DNA from: Puniceicoccales bacterium
Lineage (GTDB): Bacteria; Verrucomicrobiota; Verrucomicrobiia; Opitutales; UBA953
Assembly: GCA_031279675.1 (NCBI GenBank)
Contig: JAITIB010000053.1
Coordinates: 1-25,610, forward strand
DNA: 25,610 nucleotides
Direction of reading: 5' to 3'
A program made the translations under genes and the position numbers. Position 1 is the first letter of the stretch; every line of letters begins with the position of its first letter. Shown in pieces: positions 6,629-15,941 of this stretch. A model generated the notes under the pieces. It was not told the DNA's origin and did not search any database. It saw only the letters and a list, made by a program, of their open reading frames with translations.

Positions 6629-8229
6629 ATGTCTCCGACCTGATATGCAAAGTCGCGGATTCGCCCGATGAGATCGAGCAGATCCACCGTCTCAACTACC
6701 GGACCTTTGTCGAGGAAATCCCCCAGCACCCGCCCAATCCCGAACGCCGTCTCGTGGACAAGTTTCATGCGGAAAACTCCTACCTTGTCATCAAGGACGG
6801 GGAGCGCGTCGTGGGCATGTTCGCCATGCGCGACAAGCGTCCGTTCTCGCTGGACGCCAAGCTGCCCGCCCTGGACCAATACCTCCCGAAGTGCACGCAT
6901 CCCGTGGAGGTGCGCCTGCTCGCGGTGGAGCCGGAATACCGCAGCGGCCCGGTGCTGCGCATGTTGATGGACAACGCGTTCGAACAGGCGCCGCGCAATG
7001 GATGGGACTTGGTGATCATTTCCGCCACGACGCGCCAGCTCCGCCTCTACAGGCATCTGGGCTTCGAGCCCTTCGGTCCGATCGTCGGGAAGGACGACGC
7101 CCTTTTCCAACCCATGTTCGTGCGCCCCAAACGCGTGGGCACGGTGCTCGCCACCCTCGCTGAAATCTCAAAAAAGGAAAACCTCGATTCCATCCTGCGC
7201 CGCAAAATCGTCTCATTTCTCCCGGGCCCGGTGACGGTGACGCCACGGGTGCTCGCGGCAGTGAGCGTGCAGCCCTTCTCGCATCGCAGCGCACTCTTCC
7301 ACGACATGCTCGACGAAGCCAGGCGGGGTGTGTGCAAACTCGCCAATGCCCCGCACTGCCAGATATTCCCGGGCAGCGGCACGCTGGCCAACGACATCGT
7401 CGCCCTGCAATTGGGGCGCAACCACACGCCGGGGCTCGTGCTCGTGAACGGCGAATTCGGCAAACGCCTCGCCGGACAAGTCAAGCGCGCGGGCATGGCG
7501 CACAAGGTGCTCGAAATCGCCTGGGGTCAGGAATTCTCACTCGACGCAATCCGTGACGCCCTCGACACCGTGCCTGTGGGCGGCTGGGTCTGGTGGGTGC
7601 ACCACGAAACCTCCACCGGCATCATCAACCCGCTCCGCGAGATCATCGCCATGGCGCGCGCGCGCCAGCTCACGTCCGCCGTGGACGCCATCAGCGCGCT
7701 GGGCAACATCGCGGTTGATCTGGACGGCATCGAGTTTGCCACCGCGGTCAGCGGCAAGGGTCTCTGCGGCTATCCCGGGCTTGGCATCGTGTTCCACCGC
7801 AACGCCACCATCGAACAACGCCTCGACATTCCCTCCTATCTGGATCTGGGCTACTGGATTTTGCAAAACGGCGTGGGTTTCACCCATTCCTCAAACCTCG
7901 TCGCCGCACTCGCAACCTCGCTGGCGGAACAGGATTTCGAGGAACGCTTCAAGGTCATCGCCGGGCGCGACGCGTGGCTGCGCGACGCGCTCAAGGACAG
8001 CCGTTTTGAAATCCTCACACACGGGCCCGGCGCGTGCCCCGCAGTGCTCACACTCATCCCGCGCCACGGTGCCAACGCTTGGGAAACGGGACTCGCGCTT
8101 GAGGACGAGGGCTTCGTCCTGAGTTACCGGAGCAATTACCTGCGCGAACGCAACTGGCTCCAAATCAGCCTCATGGGCGCCCCCTCCCTGGAAACACTTT
8201 CGACACTGGTCTCGTTGCTGGGCAGATAA
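6625..8229 (+). CDS. Fusion of GNAT/N-acyl-amino-acid-synthase-like acyltransferase and class V PLP aminotransferase
   Basis: 534 residues in two modules. Residues 1-165 are a GNAT-fold acyltransferase: YRTFVEEIP, YLVIKDGERVVGMFAMRD, EVRLLAVEPEYR and a C-terminal ATTRQLRLYRHLGFEPFG. The pattern is closer to N-acyl-amino-acid synthase/autoinducer-synthase-like proteins than to ordinary acetyltransferases (inference). Residues 195-534 are a class V aminotransferase: FLPGPVTVTPRVL, FPGSGTLAND (PLP phosphate), HHETSTG, SAVDAISALG with the PLP-ring Asp354, and the Schiff-base Lys378 in AVSGKGLCGYPGLG. The second half resembles alanine-glyoxylate or 2-aminoethylphosphonate transaminases. The start overlaps the plsY stop and the EamA gene follows 6 bp later. 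A role in making an amino-group-bearing lipid or acylated amino compound is suggested by plsY but not proven. Confidence 0.85.
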   Translation: MNVSDLICKVADSPDEIEQIHRLNYRTFVEEIPQHPPNPERRLVDKFHAENSYLVIKDGERVVGMFAMRDKRPFSLDAKLPALDQYLPKCTHPVEVRLLAVEPEYRSGPVLRMLMDNAFEQAPRNGWDLVIISATTRQLRLYRHLGFEPFGPIVGKDDALFQPMFVRPKRVGTVLATLAEISKKENLDSILRRKIVSFLPGPVTVTPRVLAAVSVQPFSHRSALFHDMLDEARRGVCKLANAPHCQIFPGSGTLANDIVALQLGRNHTPGLVLVNGEFGKRLAGQVKRAGMAHKVLEIAWGQEFSLDAIRDALDTVPVGGWVWWVHHETSTGIINPLREIIAMARARQLTSAVDAISALGNIAVDLDGIEFATAVSGKGLCGYPGLGIVFHRNATIEQRLDIPSYLDLGYWILQNGVGFTHSSNLVAALATSLAEQDFEERFKVIAGRDAWLRDALKDSRFEILTHGPGACPAVLTLIPRHGANAWETGLALEDEGFVLSYRSNYLRERNWLQISLMGAPSLETLSTLVSLLGR

Positions 8230-8235
8230 TCCCCC

Positions 8236-9147
8236 ATGAGCGCGAACACCACCGGAGCGCCGCGCATCGCCACAGGCATTGTGATGATCGTCTGCACGGT
8301 GATGTGCTTTGCCTGCATGGACTCCATGGCAAAGCATCTCGGGAAAACGCACAGCCCGCTGCAAATCGCGGCGCTGCGCTACATCGGCAGCGTCATTGTC
8401 ACCCTGCTCCTGCTGCGCCCGTGGCGCGCGCCACGGCGCATGAGGACAGGGCGCCCGGTGTTGCAAATCGTCCGTTCCGCTTGCCTCGCCCTGAGCACAG
8501 TCTTCGCCTACATCAGCCTGGGTTTTCTGCCGCTCACCGAGCTGACAACAATCTACTTCGCATCGCCCCTCGTCGTGTCACTGCTGGCCGGCCCCTTCCT
8601 CGGCGAGAAGACCGGCCCCCGGCGCATCGCCGCCGTGATCGTGGGCTTCATCGGAGTCCTCATCGTGTTGCGCCCAAGCTCGTCCGCCGTCAACGCCATC
8701 ACCCTTGTTCCCCTGGTCGGCGCAGTGCTCAACGCACTCTACAACATTGCCACGCGCAAGCTCGCCGGCGAGGACGCGCCCGAGACCACCATGTTTTACA
8801 CGGGCATGGTCGGCATGGCGTTGCTGCTGCCCGTGCTGCCGTTCGTGTGGACGGCACCGGCGGCGGCGCTCGACTGGGCATTGCTGGGCGCGCTGGGCAC
8901 GGTCGGCGCGCTCGCGCACTGGCTCCTGATACTGGCGCATAAAAACGCCCCGGCATCCATGCTCGCCCCCTTCTGCTACACCCAGCTGCTCGGCGCCCTC
9001 GTGATCAGCGATCTGTTCTTCGACGAGGTTCCCGACGCATGGACTCTCGCGGGCAGCGCAATCATCATCAGCTCAGGGCTGTATGTGTTTTATCGCGAGG
9101 CGGTGCGCCGCCGCGAGCGCAACGAGAGGATCTCGCTCAATCCGTAA
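8236..9147 (+). CDS. EamA/DMT-superfamily transporter
   Basis: 303 residues with about ten hydrophobic segments arranged as two EamA repeats (roughly 10-140 and 150-290). The first repeat ends with VGFIGVLIVLRPSS, the second with GSAIIISSGLYVFYRE, both typical of the drug/metabolite transporter superfamily. Such proteins export metabolites or amino acids, or import nucleotides; the substrate cannot be read. It is the last gene of the plsY operon, 6 bp after the fusion gene and just before a strong terminator, so it may export or recycle what the fusion enzyme makes (inference). Confidence 0.88.
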   Translation: MSANTTGAPRIATGIVMIVCTVMCFACMDSMAKHLGKTHSPLQIAALRYIGSVIVTLLLLRPWRAPRRMRTGRPVLQIVRSACLALSTVFAYISLGFLPLTELTTIYFASPLVVSLLAGPFLGEKTGPRRIAAVIVGFIGVLIVLRPSSSAVNAITLVPLVGAVLNALYNIATRKLAGEDAPETTMFYTGMVGMALLLPVLPFVWTAPAAALDWALLGALGTVGALAHWLLILAHKNAPASMLAPFCYTQLLGALVISDLFFDEVPDAWTLAGSAIIISSGLYVFYREAVRRRERNERISLNP

Positions 9148-9154
9148 AAGAAGA

Positions 9155-9190
9155 CCGGGCTGCTTACCCCTAAGCAGCCCGGCCATTTTT
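9155..9190 (+). terminator. Rho-independent terminator after the plsY operon
   Basis: A perfect 12-bp stem (CCGGGCTGCTTA at 9155-9166 and TAAGCAGCCCGG at 9171-9182) with loop CCCC, followed by CCATTTTTG. It begins 8 bp after the EamA stop codon. The T-run is best on the plus strand. Confidence 0.9.
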
Positions 9191-9309
9191 GTCTATCTTA
9201 TCTCGTTGTTATTACCCCATCTCCCATTAGGAGAAGTTGAACTACGAAAGGGGACGATGCGGATTTTTCCCGGTGGCGCAAGAACTTTTTTCAAGTTTTT
9301 TTCGGGGGG

Positions 9310-12300
9310 TCATTTCGCCTCGTTTTCCACCGGGGGAACGCTGTTGCCAGCAGGGAAAATCGTGAACCGGCCCCTGCCCTCAAATGGAGTCTCGGTGAGA
9401 TTTCCCGCGGCATCCACGACCTTGATGGAGCCCTTGATCGCGTAGTCTCCATTTTTCAATACAGGGGCGGCCACGCTGAACACGAGCCCTATGCCGCCCG
9501 TCTCGATGCGGAAGGTCTCCTCGTCATCGCCGGTGATCACGTAGTCTATGCGGGCACTGTTCCAGCCGGTGATCGCGTAAGTGTAGGTGCCGTTGGCAAG
9601 CCGTGTTGAGGAGAGCACTTCCAGAAGAGTGCCGTAGCCTTTGGAACCTTCCGTGATCTCAAGCACAATCCGGTCGCCTTCACGAAGGGCAAAGGCAAAG
9701 GGATTTGCCTCAAACGACAGTGCTCCTTGCGGCGCCGGAAACTCACTGCGCACCCCGAGCCTTATGACGCCCTCATCGACCGTCAGATTGAAGTCTCCGC
9801 TGGCACTCGCGGCGCTTGCCGAGGCCATGGCAGCGGCGGCACCGATGCGGACCTCGGAAGTCGAAACGACGGGATTCCCCACGGGGTTATTCACGGTCAC
9901 AGTGTAAGTTCCGGCATCGTCAATGGTGACGTTGGGCAGTGTCAGCACATTCGTCTCGCAGGGGAGCAACTGCCCGTTCTTCCTCCATCCGTAAGTGATG
10001 GGCGCGCTTCCGGTGGCGATGACGGACAGCCTGCCGGTTTGCCCGGGCCGCAGCTCCAGATTCATGAGCCCGCTCACGATTGCAACCGGGTCGTTGACGA
10101 CAACCCGTTTCTCAACCGTTCTGACCGTGTCCGTCCAGAAGTTGGGCACGGTCTGCGTCACAACCACGTAGTAGCTGGCGTTCCGGTCAACCCTCAGTGT
10201 GAATCCCGGACTGTCTGAAACGTGGATCGGCTTTGGATTTCCAGACTGATACAGCGCATAGGAAAGCGCTCCGCCAATCCCGGTGCCGTCACGCAGCACG
10301 ACAGTGAATGTGACCTCCCCGCCGGTGACAATGGTGCTCGCGCTGGCGGCAAAAGCGGCGATCTTCGGCGGGACGACGAAATTCACCGTGATAAACTCGC
10401 TCTCAATGCTGCCACCGGCGTTGGTGACGCGCACCTTGTATTTTCCCGGGGTTTCCGCAAAATAAGACGCGGCGTTGTTGGTGCCCGGAGCGGGATCGCC
10501 CTGTTCGTCGAGCCACAAGTAGGAGGATTCGAGGCCGGGCTCCAACACAACGCCAATGGTTGCCCCCCTCACGGCGTAGGCAGCCACTTCGCGCGAACCG
10601 GGCAGGAGCGTTTTGATTTTCGGCGGCTGGAGAATGGACAGCGTTGACTCGCGGCTCGTGACCGTGAACGGAGTGCCGGCAATGCCAACGACGACGGTGT
10701 ATCGTCCCGCGTCCTCACTTCCCATGTGCGCGATCGTGTGGGTGGCGTCCGTGGCACCCGCAATGGGGACTCCGTTGCGAGCCCATTGGTAAGTGAGCAC
10801 AAGCCCGGTGTACCCGGAAACCGCGGCCTCAACCCGGAATGTCACCTCGCCACCAATGGCACTCTCCATGCTTGATTGCGGCTGGGCCGTAATCCGAAGC
10901 TCCGGCGCTTTTCGCACTTCGAGAACTGCCGTGCCGCCGCTGGTGACGACACCGTGGCTGTTCCTGACGGAGACCGTGTAGGAGCCCGCGTCACCCACCG
11001 ACAGGCGGTCAATGGTAAAGGTGGGAACCGAGGTTTTCCTGACGGTGGAGCCATTGCGCTTCCACTCGTATTCCAGCGGCGTCGAACCTGTCGCGCCCAC
11101 CGTGAACGTAATCGACTCCGTTTCCCAGCGCGTGGCATTGGCCGGCGAGGGACCGGCAACGATTTGCGGCGCGCCATCGCTCCTCAACACGGCCAGCGTG
11201 ACGCGCGTCGAGGCAACGGAACCGGTGGCGGTGATGATTATGACATCATACCACGAACCGTTGTCCGCGGCAAAAATCTGCGGCACCACATAGGCGGACG
11301 AACTGCCCGCCAACGGGATGGCGATCCCGTTGCGACGCCACTGGTAGGCGGCGCCCGGATGTTCCGTGACGGCAAGCGTCAATGCGGCGCCGACGGCAAC
11401 GGTCGCCACGCCGTCCTCAAAATTCAACTGCCCGGAAACGGGCGCGAGCTCCGGAATCGATGACAACGCAAGCTCGGCCAGATCGGACATCACCGCACCG
11501 GCGGCATTGCGAGCCTTGACAGAGTAGAACCCGGCGAGCGCGTCCGAAAAACTCGGTATCGTGTAAACGGTGCCGATGGCGCCATGAATTGCCACGCCAT
11601 TGCGGAACCATTGATAAGTGGGCGCGGGCGTGCCGCTGGCAACAACCTCAAGCGTGACACGGCTCCCGACAACAAGGGTGGTCTGCGACACAGGGTGGCT
11701 CACGATCACCGGGGCAATGGAAACGGGCGCGGGAACGATGGTAAACTCGGCGCTGGATTGCGCGCTGCTCACGCCACCGAGGTAGCTGCGAGCCTTCACT
11801 ACCACCTTGTTATCCACCGGGGAAACATCGGCTGTCGTGAGCACAAACGCGCCGGTGTATTCGGGTGACGCCGGCGAGACATCGGCGCCATCCGTCGTGT
11901 AACGGACGACAGCACCAGCATCGGCGACAGCATTCGCAATGCCCACCTCGACCCGGTCCTCATATTGCCCGCCAACAGGGCTGATGGCCGGCGGGACAAT
12001 CGCATACGCGTTGACGTCACCGGGGGTGCTTGCCCCGTCCGTGCCACCATTGCCAAGCTGCCCCGAGCTGTTGCGCCCGACACTCAATTGCTCCCCGTTG
12101 TCCAGAGTGAAAAGGGTGTGCGCATCCCCGGCGGCAACAGCCACAATGGGACGCCCTGACGTGTTTATCACTTGGACGGGAGCGCCCCGGTCAATCCGGG
12201 TGCCGTCGCCAAGCTGCCCGTCCGCATTGCTTCCAAAGGCCCAAGCGGTGCCATCCCCGCGGACATAAACGCTGTGATTAAGCCCGGCGGCAATGGCGAC

Positions 12301-15006
12301 GGCATCCGTGCCCACTTGGAGGGGCACCAATGTTTGCGACAAGGGGTTGACGCCGATCTGCCCGAAATCATTGCGCCCCATCGCCCAGACGGTGCCATCG
12401 TTTTTCAAAAAGAGCGTGTGCGCGTCCCCGGCGGAAACGGCAATGACGTTTCTCCCATCCCTGACGGGAACGGGCGACTTGCGGCTCAGGTTGGACCCAT
12501 CCCCAAGCTGCCCAAACTCGTTGCGCCCAAAAGCGTAGAGAACCCCGTCACCCGCGACGAACAAGCTGTGGAAGGCGCCGGCGGCGACAGAAATGACATT
12601 GTTCGCGCCCGGAATGCTCACATCCGAGGGAAGCTCGACGGCGACATTGACCTGCACGGGCACAGAACGGTCCCCGGTCGTGCCAAGGCCCAGCTGTCCG
12701 TCGCTGTTGCGTCCCACCACCCAAAGGGTGCCGTCAGTTTTTGTAAAAAGGCTGTGGTAACGCCCGGCGGCCACAAGCCGGACGCCCCCCGAAACAAAGG
12801 CCGGGGTGGAGCGCGAAACGAGATCCCCCAGCCCGAGCTGTCCATATTCGTTGCGCCCGAAAGCCCAGAGCCCGCCACTGCTGGTGACGTAAAGCGTGTG
12901 GTTGAGCGCCGCGGCCACATTGGCCACGTCCAGCGCCACCAGCACCGGCACGTTGCTGGAGTGCACAGAGCCATTGCCCAGCTGCCCGTATCCGCCCCCG
13001 CCCATCGCCAACAACATGCCATCGCAAATGCCAAGGCTGTGCTCGCCACCGGCGGCAAGCTTGTGCGTGCCAATTTGCATCACATCCTCGGAGGTGAGCA
13101 TGTTGAAGAAATTTTCAACCTGGATGCCCGGCGCGTAGCCCCTGCCAAAACCGCGCACCTTCACGCGTGCGGACGAGTACAATGTGAACGGGCCGTTGTA
13201 GAGCGGCGAGTCCTCGTCAACCTCGTCGCCATTGGTCGTGTAACGCAACTGGGCGAAACGCGATGCCATTGAAAACGCCACCGTGACAAAGTTCACGTGA
13301 TTGCCGCCATTGGGCGAAATGCCCGGGATCGCCATCGTTGCGGGCACTATTTCAAAGCTGATGTCGCTCTGCTCCCCGCTCTGGTGATCCTTGCGATACA
13401 CCCGCGCCTTCAACGTGCAGGACTCGCGGATTATGACCGGGGTTTCCTCCAGTCCCAGAGCGTAAATCGGGGAATGCACATCAACATCAGAGCCATCAAT
13501 CGTGTAGCGGACTGTCGTGGTGGCGTCCGCCGCATCCTGGGCGGAGGGAACGATCCAGACCTCGACCGGCCCGTTGAAACGCCGCCCTTCGATCACGTCC
13601 CCCTCCTCCTCAAAACGCGGAGCACCCGTGGGCGGCGCACTTGTTATTTTGAAAACAGCCTTCACCTGCGCGCTTGGGTTGTGGAGGCTCTTGTAGGCGC
13701 GCACCTTCACGGCAACCTGCTTGTTTTGCGGATCGACGTGGGCTGCCGTGAGGCGGAGCACACCGGTGTAAACGGGCGATTCAACCGACACGTCGCGTCC
13801 GTCCAGGGTATAGCGCAAGGTCGCGCCCTCCGGCGTTGCGACGGAAAGATGGACGTCAACCCCATCCCTGAACGAACCGCCATTCGGGACGATCTCCGGC
13901 GTGCCAACCGTGTTTTCATACTTGAAAGTAAACGACGCGGTCACCGGCCAGCTCGGGATCGAATCCCCGGCAAGGTATGCCCGTGCCCGCACCGTGCCCG
14001 TGAACTCCATGGCAAAGGGCCCGGCATAAACGTCGGAATTTTCCGTGACCTCCGAGCCATCTATCGTGTAACGGACGGTCGCGGCGGGATCATCCGACTC
14101 AATCGTCACGGAGATCTGCTCGGTGAACGGGCCACCGCCATTCGGGACAATCCGGGGCGCCGCCGCCATGGGTTTCCACGGGGAGTAGGCTGCCAGCACC
14201 GCGATGGAATAATTGATGGTCTTCGCGTTGTCGGCGGAATTGACGGAGGCCTCCACAATCCCCGTGGGGACGCCACCATAGGACACGTTGGGGTTGGAGA
14301 AGTGCATGATCTCCCGCCCCGGATAGGACATGATCGTGCCATAGCCATTGCTCATGTATAATCCGTAGGAGTAAGGGAACAGTCCGCCGCCGCCCTCGTA
14401 ATACGCCCCGGAATTGGCGCGGTCGTGAGCGCACCCCATGTTGTGCCCAAGCTCGTGGGCAAACGCCTTCACCCCCATGTCCGTTCCCACCACGGAAAAA
14501 CCGCATTCGCGCTCCCCTCCCGTCGCCCTCAATATCCATGCAAGCCCTGCCACGCCGTCCACGGCGCCTTTGCGCAAAAAGCAAACCAAGTCCGCCCCCG
14601 TTTTTTCCCGCAACGCCGCCACCGTCTGGCTTGTCGCACTGGGGAGCGGCTGCTTGTACACATCAAGGCCGGTGGCCGCCATAAGGTCATCGTAGTAATC
14701 CGTCCGCGCGTCCGAATAGGCCAGCGGCTCAAGGCCGACGAGACGGATTTTCGCGGTGATCTGGCTGTTCTCGTAAGCCTGGTTCGTCTGCGCCACCCAC
14801 AAATTGACGTGGGCGAGGACGCCCTCCGGACTGCCGTGGTAGGCCAGCACCTCCTTGGAGTAAACGACCAGCACGTCAACCGTGCGGTCGAGCGGCACCT
14901 CGGCGGCGGGCGCCCGGGAGGGCGCCAGAAGCGACGCCACCGCGAGCAAGCCTAACCAGACGGCGCGGCAGCGTTTTAGAAAACCTTCGGACTTGGGTGT
15001 AATCAT
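9310..15006 (-). CDS. Giant secreted metzincin protease with CHB_HEX, RCC1 propeller and Ig-like domains
   Basis: 1898 residues from ATG 15006, chosen because it gives a clean signal peptide (LLAVASLLAPSRAPAA); the frame is open further upstream without meaning. Residues 40-275 are a reprolysin-like M12 protease: zinc site HELGHNMGCAHD at 184-195 and Met-turn TIMSYPG with Met226. About 283-640 hold four chitobiase/beta-hexosaminidase C-terminal-like modules (VRYTIDG-S/D-EV...SPVY pattern). About 642-1000 hold seven RCC1-type blades marked by GRNEYGQLG-like motifs, enough for one closed propeller. Another CHB_HEX-like module follows, then about seven Ig-like domains (YQWFRNG, YEWKRNG, YGWRKNG...DAGTYTV) to about 1720, then an unassigned C-terminal domain. 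No PEP-CTERM, beta-barrel or sorting motif is seen at the end. Likely exported and acting on or binding large polymers. A probable prodomain protein is encoded 89 bp upstream. Confidence 0.88.
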   Translation of the reverse strand: MITPKSEGFLKRCRAVWLGLLAVASLLAPSRAPAAEVPLDRTVDVLVVYSKEVLAYHGSPEGVLAHVNLWVAQTNQAYENSQITAKIRLVGLEPLAYSDARTDYYDDLMAATGLDVYKQPLPSATSQTVAALREKTGADLVCFLRKGAVDGVAGLAWILRATGGERECGFSVVGTDMGVKAFAHELGHNMGCAHDRANSGAYYEGGGGLFPYSYGLYMSNGYGTIMSYPGREIMHFSNPNVSYGGVPTGIVEASVNSADNAKTINYSIAVLAAYSPWKPMAAAPRIVPNGGGPFTEQISVTIESDDPAATVRYTIDGSEVTENSDVYAGPFAMEFTGTVRARAYLAGDSIPSWPVTASFTFKYENTVGTPEIVPNGGSFRDGVDVHLSVATPEGATLRYTLDGRDVSVESPVYTGVLRLTAAHVDPQNKQVAVKVRAYKSLHNPSAQVKAVFKITSAPPTGAPRFEEEGDVIEGRRFNGPVEVWIVPSAQDAADATTTVRYTIDGSDVDVHSPIYALGLEETPVIIRESCTLKARVYRKDHQSGEQSDISFEIVPATMAIPGISPNGGNHVNFVTVAFSMASRFAQLRYTTNGDEVDEDSPLYNGPFTLYSSARVKVRGFGRGYAPGIQVENFFNMLTSEDVMQIGTHKLAAGGEHSLGICDGMLLAMGGGGYGQLGNGSVHSSNVPVLVALDVANVAAALNHTLYVTSSGGLWAFGRNEYGQLGLGDLVSRSTPAFVSGGVRLVAAGRYHSLFTKTDGTLWVVGRNSDGQLGLGTTGDRSVPVQVNVAVELPSDVSIPGANNVISVAAGAFHSLFVAGDGVLYAFGRNEFGQLGDGSNLSRKSPVPVRDGRNVIAVSAGDAHTLFLKNDGTVWAMGRNDFGQIGVNPLSQTLVPLQVGTDAVAIAAGLNHSVYVRGDGTAWAFGSNADGQLGDGTRIDRGAPVQVINTSGRPIVAVAAGDAHTLFTLDNGEQLSVGRNSSGQLGNGGTDGASTPGDVNAYAIVPPAISPVGGQYEDRVEVGIANAVADAGAVVRYTTDGADVSPASPEYTGAFVLTTADVSPVDNKVVVKARSYLGGVSSAQSSAEFTIVPAPVSIAPVIVSHPVSQTTLVVGSRVTLEVVASGTPAPTYQWFRNGVAIHGAIGTVYTIPSFSDALAGFYSVKARNAAGAVMSDLAELALSSIPELAPVSGQLNFEDGVATVAVGAALTLAVTEHPGAAYQWRRNGIAIPLAGSSSAYVVPQIFAADNGSWYDVIIITATGSVASTRVTLAVLRSDGAPQIVAGPSPANATRWETESITFTVGATGSTPLEYEWKRNGSTVRKTSVPTFTIDRLSVGDAGSYTVSVRNSHGVVTSGGTAVLEVRKAPELRITAQPQSSMESAIGGEVTFRVEAAVSGYTGLVLTYQWARNGVPIAGATDATHTIAHMGSEDAGRYTVVVGIAGTPFTVTSRESTLSILQPPKIKTLLPGSREVAAYAVRGATIGVVLEPGLESSYLWLDEQGDPAPGTNNAASYFAETPGKYKVRVTNAGGSIESEFITVNFVVPPKIAAFAASASTIVTGGEVTFTVVLRDGTGIGGALSYALYQSGNPKPIHVSDSPGFTLRVDRNASYYVVVTQTVPNFWTDTVRTVEKRVVVNDPVAIVSGLMNLELRPGQTGRLSVIATGSAPITYGWRKNGQLLPCETNVLTLPNVTIDDAGTYTVTVNNPVGNPVVSTSEVRIGAAAAMASASAASASGDFNLTVDEGVIRLGVRSEFPAPQGALSFEANPFAFALREGDRIVLEITEGSKGYGTLLEVLSSTRLANGTYTYAITGWNSARIDYVITGDDEETFRIETGGIGLVFSVAAPVLKNGDYAIKGSIKVVDAAGNLTETPFEGRGRFTIFPAGNSVPPVENEAK

Positions 15007-15095
15007 TGTGAAACGAGGTTGGTTGGAGGAATGTTTTGGTGTGAAAAATTCAAAGGGAGGAACCATGCTGAAAGTTTTTTTGAAAAGGCCAAGCG

Positions 15096-15851
15096 TCAAG
15101 GCACCGGCGGGCAGGAGCCGCAACGCGGCATCTTCGCGCCATCCAACTGGGCAAGGACATTCCGGGGCGTCCCTCCCCCGGTCGTGCGCAGGATGAAATA
15201 ACGGTTTTGCGAAGGGATGTGAATCTCGCCGTCCATGATGTCGTTCACATAGCTCAACGCCACATGTCCGCCGCCCGGCTCCCCGTGAACCTTGGCGAGG
15301 AAAACCCCCGAACGCGCGTCAATGGACTCAAGGCGCACATCAGTCAGCACAACCTGTTCGCCATCAAAAAGCGGGAAGGCCATTTCCAAAGCCGCCCCGG
15401 CCTTGAACTGCCGCGCCACTTCCATCAGGGACGGCCCCTCAATGTCGCGCGTCTCCTCGCGAATCTTGTAAGGCTCGCGGGCAGCATCGGGCGTGGGCGT
15501 CGCATTGCGCGCGCGCATCGGGAAAGCCGGTGTGGACTTCCCCCCGGAAACATCGGTGGCGGGACTCATCGTGGAAGTGGGAGCGGCCCCCGGGCCATTG
15601 CCGGGATCGGCACGGGGAGGAACCGGCGCGACAGCCGCGGCACCGCCCGACGCCACCTGTTTCGGAACGTCGGGATGATGGACAGGCGAGGGCGCACCCT
15701 GCCGTTTTTCGCCCGGAAAGGCCGCCCTGCCATCGTCAGGGGCGGAACTGCCGGCGCCAAAAACAAAATAAAACACGGCAAAAAGGACGACGGCAACCAA
15801 CACCGCGCCCACCGTAAAAATTCCGCGTTGCGACTGGGGCTTTTCACTCAT
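15096..15851 (-). CDS. Membrane-anchored prodomain-like protein with cysteine-switch-like C-terminus
   Basis: 251 residues. A single membrane segment lies at about 11-33 (IFTVGAVLVAVVLFAVFYFV), followed by a Pro/Ala/Gly-rich linker (35-125) and a compact domain (130-250) reading MAFPLFDGEQVVLTDVRLES, GHVALSYVNDIMDGEIHI, YFILRTTGG and VLAQLDGAKMPRCGSCPPVP. The domain resembles the propeptide region that precedes reprolysin-like catalytic domains in cis in related bacterial proteins (from memory), and PRCGSC at 242-247 recalls the cysteine switch of matrixins and ADAMs. ATG 15851 is used; TTG 15860 would add three residues. The metzincin gene follows on the same strand 89 bp later, so a functional pair is likely. 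Role as tethered inhibitor or chaperone is inference. Confidence 0.7.
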   Translation of the reverse strand: MSEKPQSQRGIFTVGAVLVAVVLFAVFYFVFGAGSSAPDDGRAAFPGEKRQGAPSPVHHPDVPKQVASGGAAAVAPVPPRADPGNGPGAAPTSTMSPATDVSGGKSTPAFPMRARNATPTPDAAREPYKIREETRDIEGPSLMEVARQFKAGAALEMAFPLFDGEQVVLTDVRLESIDARSGVFLAKVHGEPGGGHVALSYVNDIMDGEIHIPSQNRYFILRTTGGGTPRNVLAQLDGAKMPRCGSCPPVP

Positions 15852-15941
15852 GGCATTCAAAGGGATGCCCTCGGATTACGTGAAATCGCCCCGGCACTGT
15901 CAACGGGTTTCCACCTGCGGACTGCAACGATTCTGTAAACG

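Noticed and set aside
9191..9309. Possible small RNA or second terminator between the EamA and metzincin 3' ends
   Set aside because: T-runs and an A-rich stretch are present on the two strands, but I could not define a stable stem beyond the terminator at 9155.
13297..14361. Long plus-strand frame of 354 residues, and a similar one at 12172-13272
   Set aside because: Both lie wholly opposite the metzincin gene, whose domain content is unmistakable; their Arg/His-rich translations match nothing and arise from GC-rich codon mirroring.
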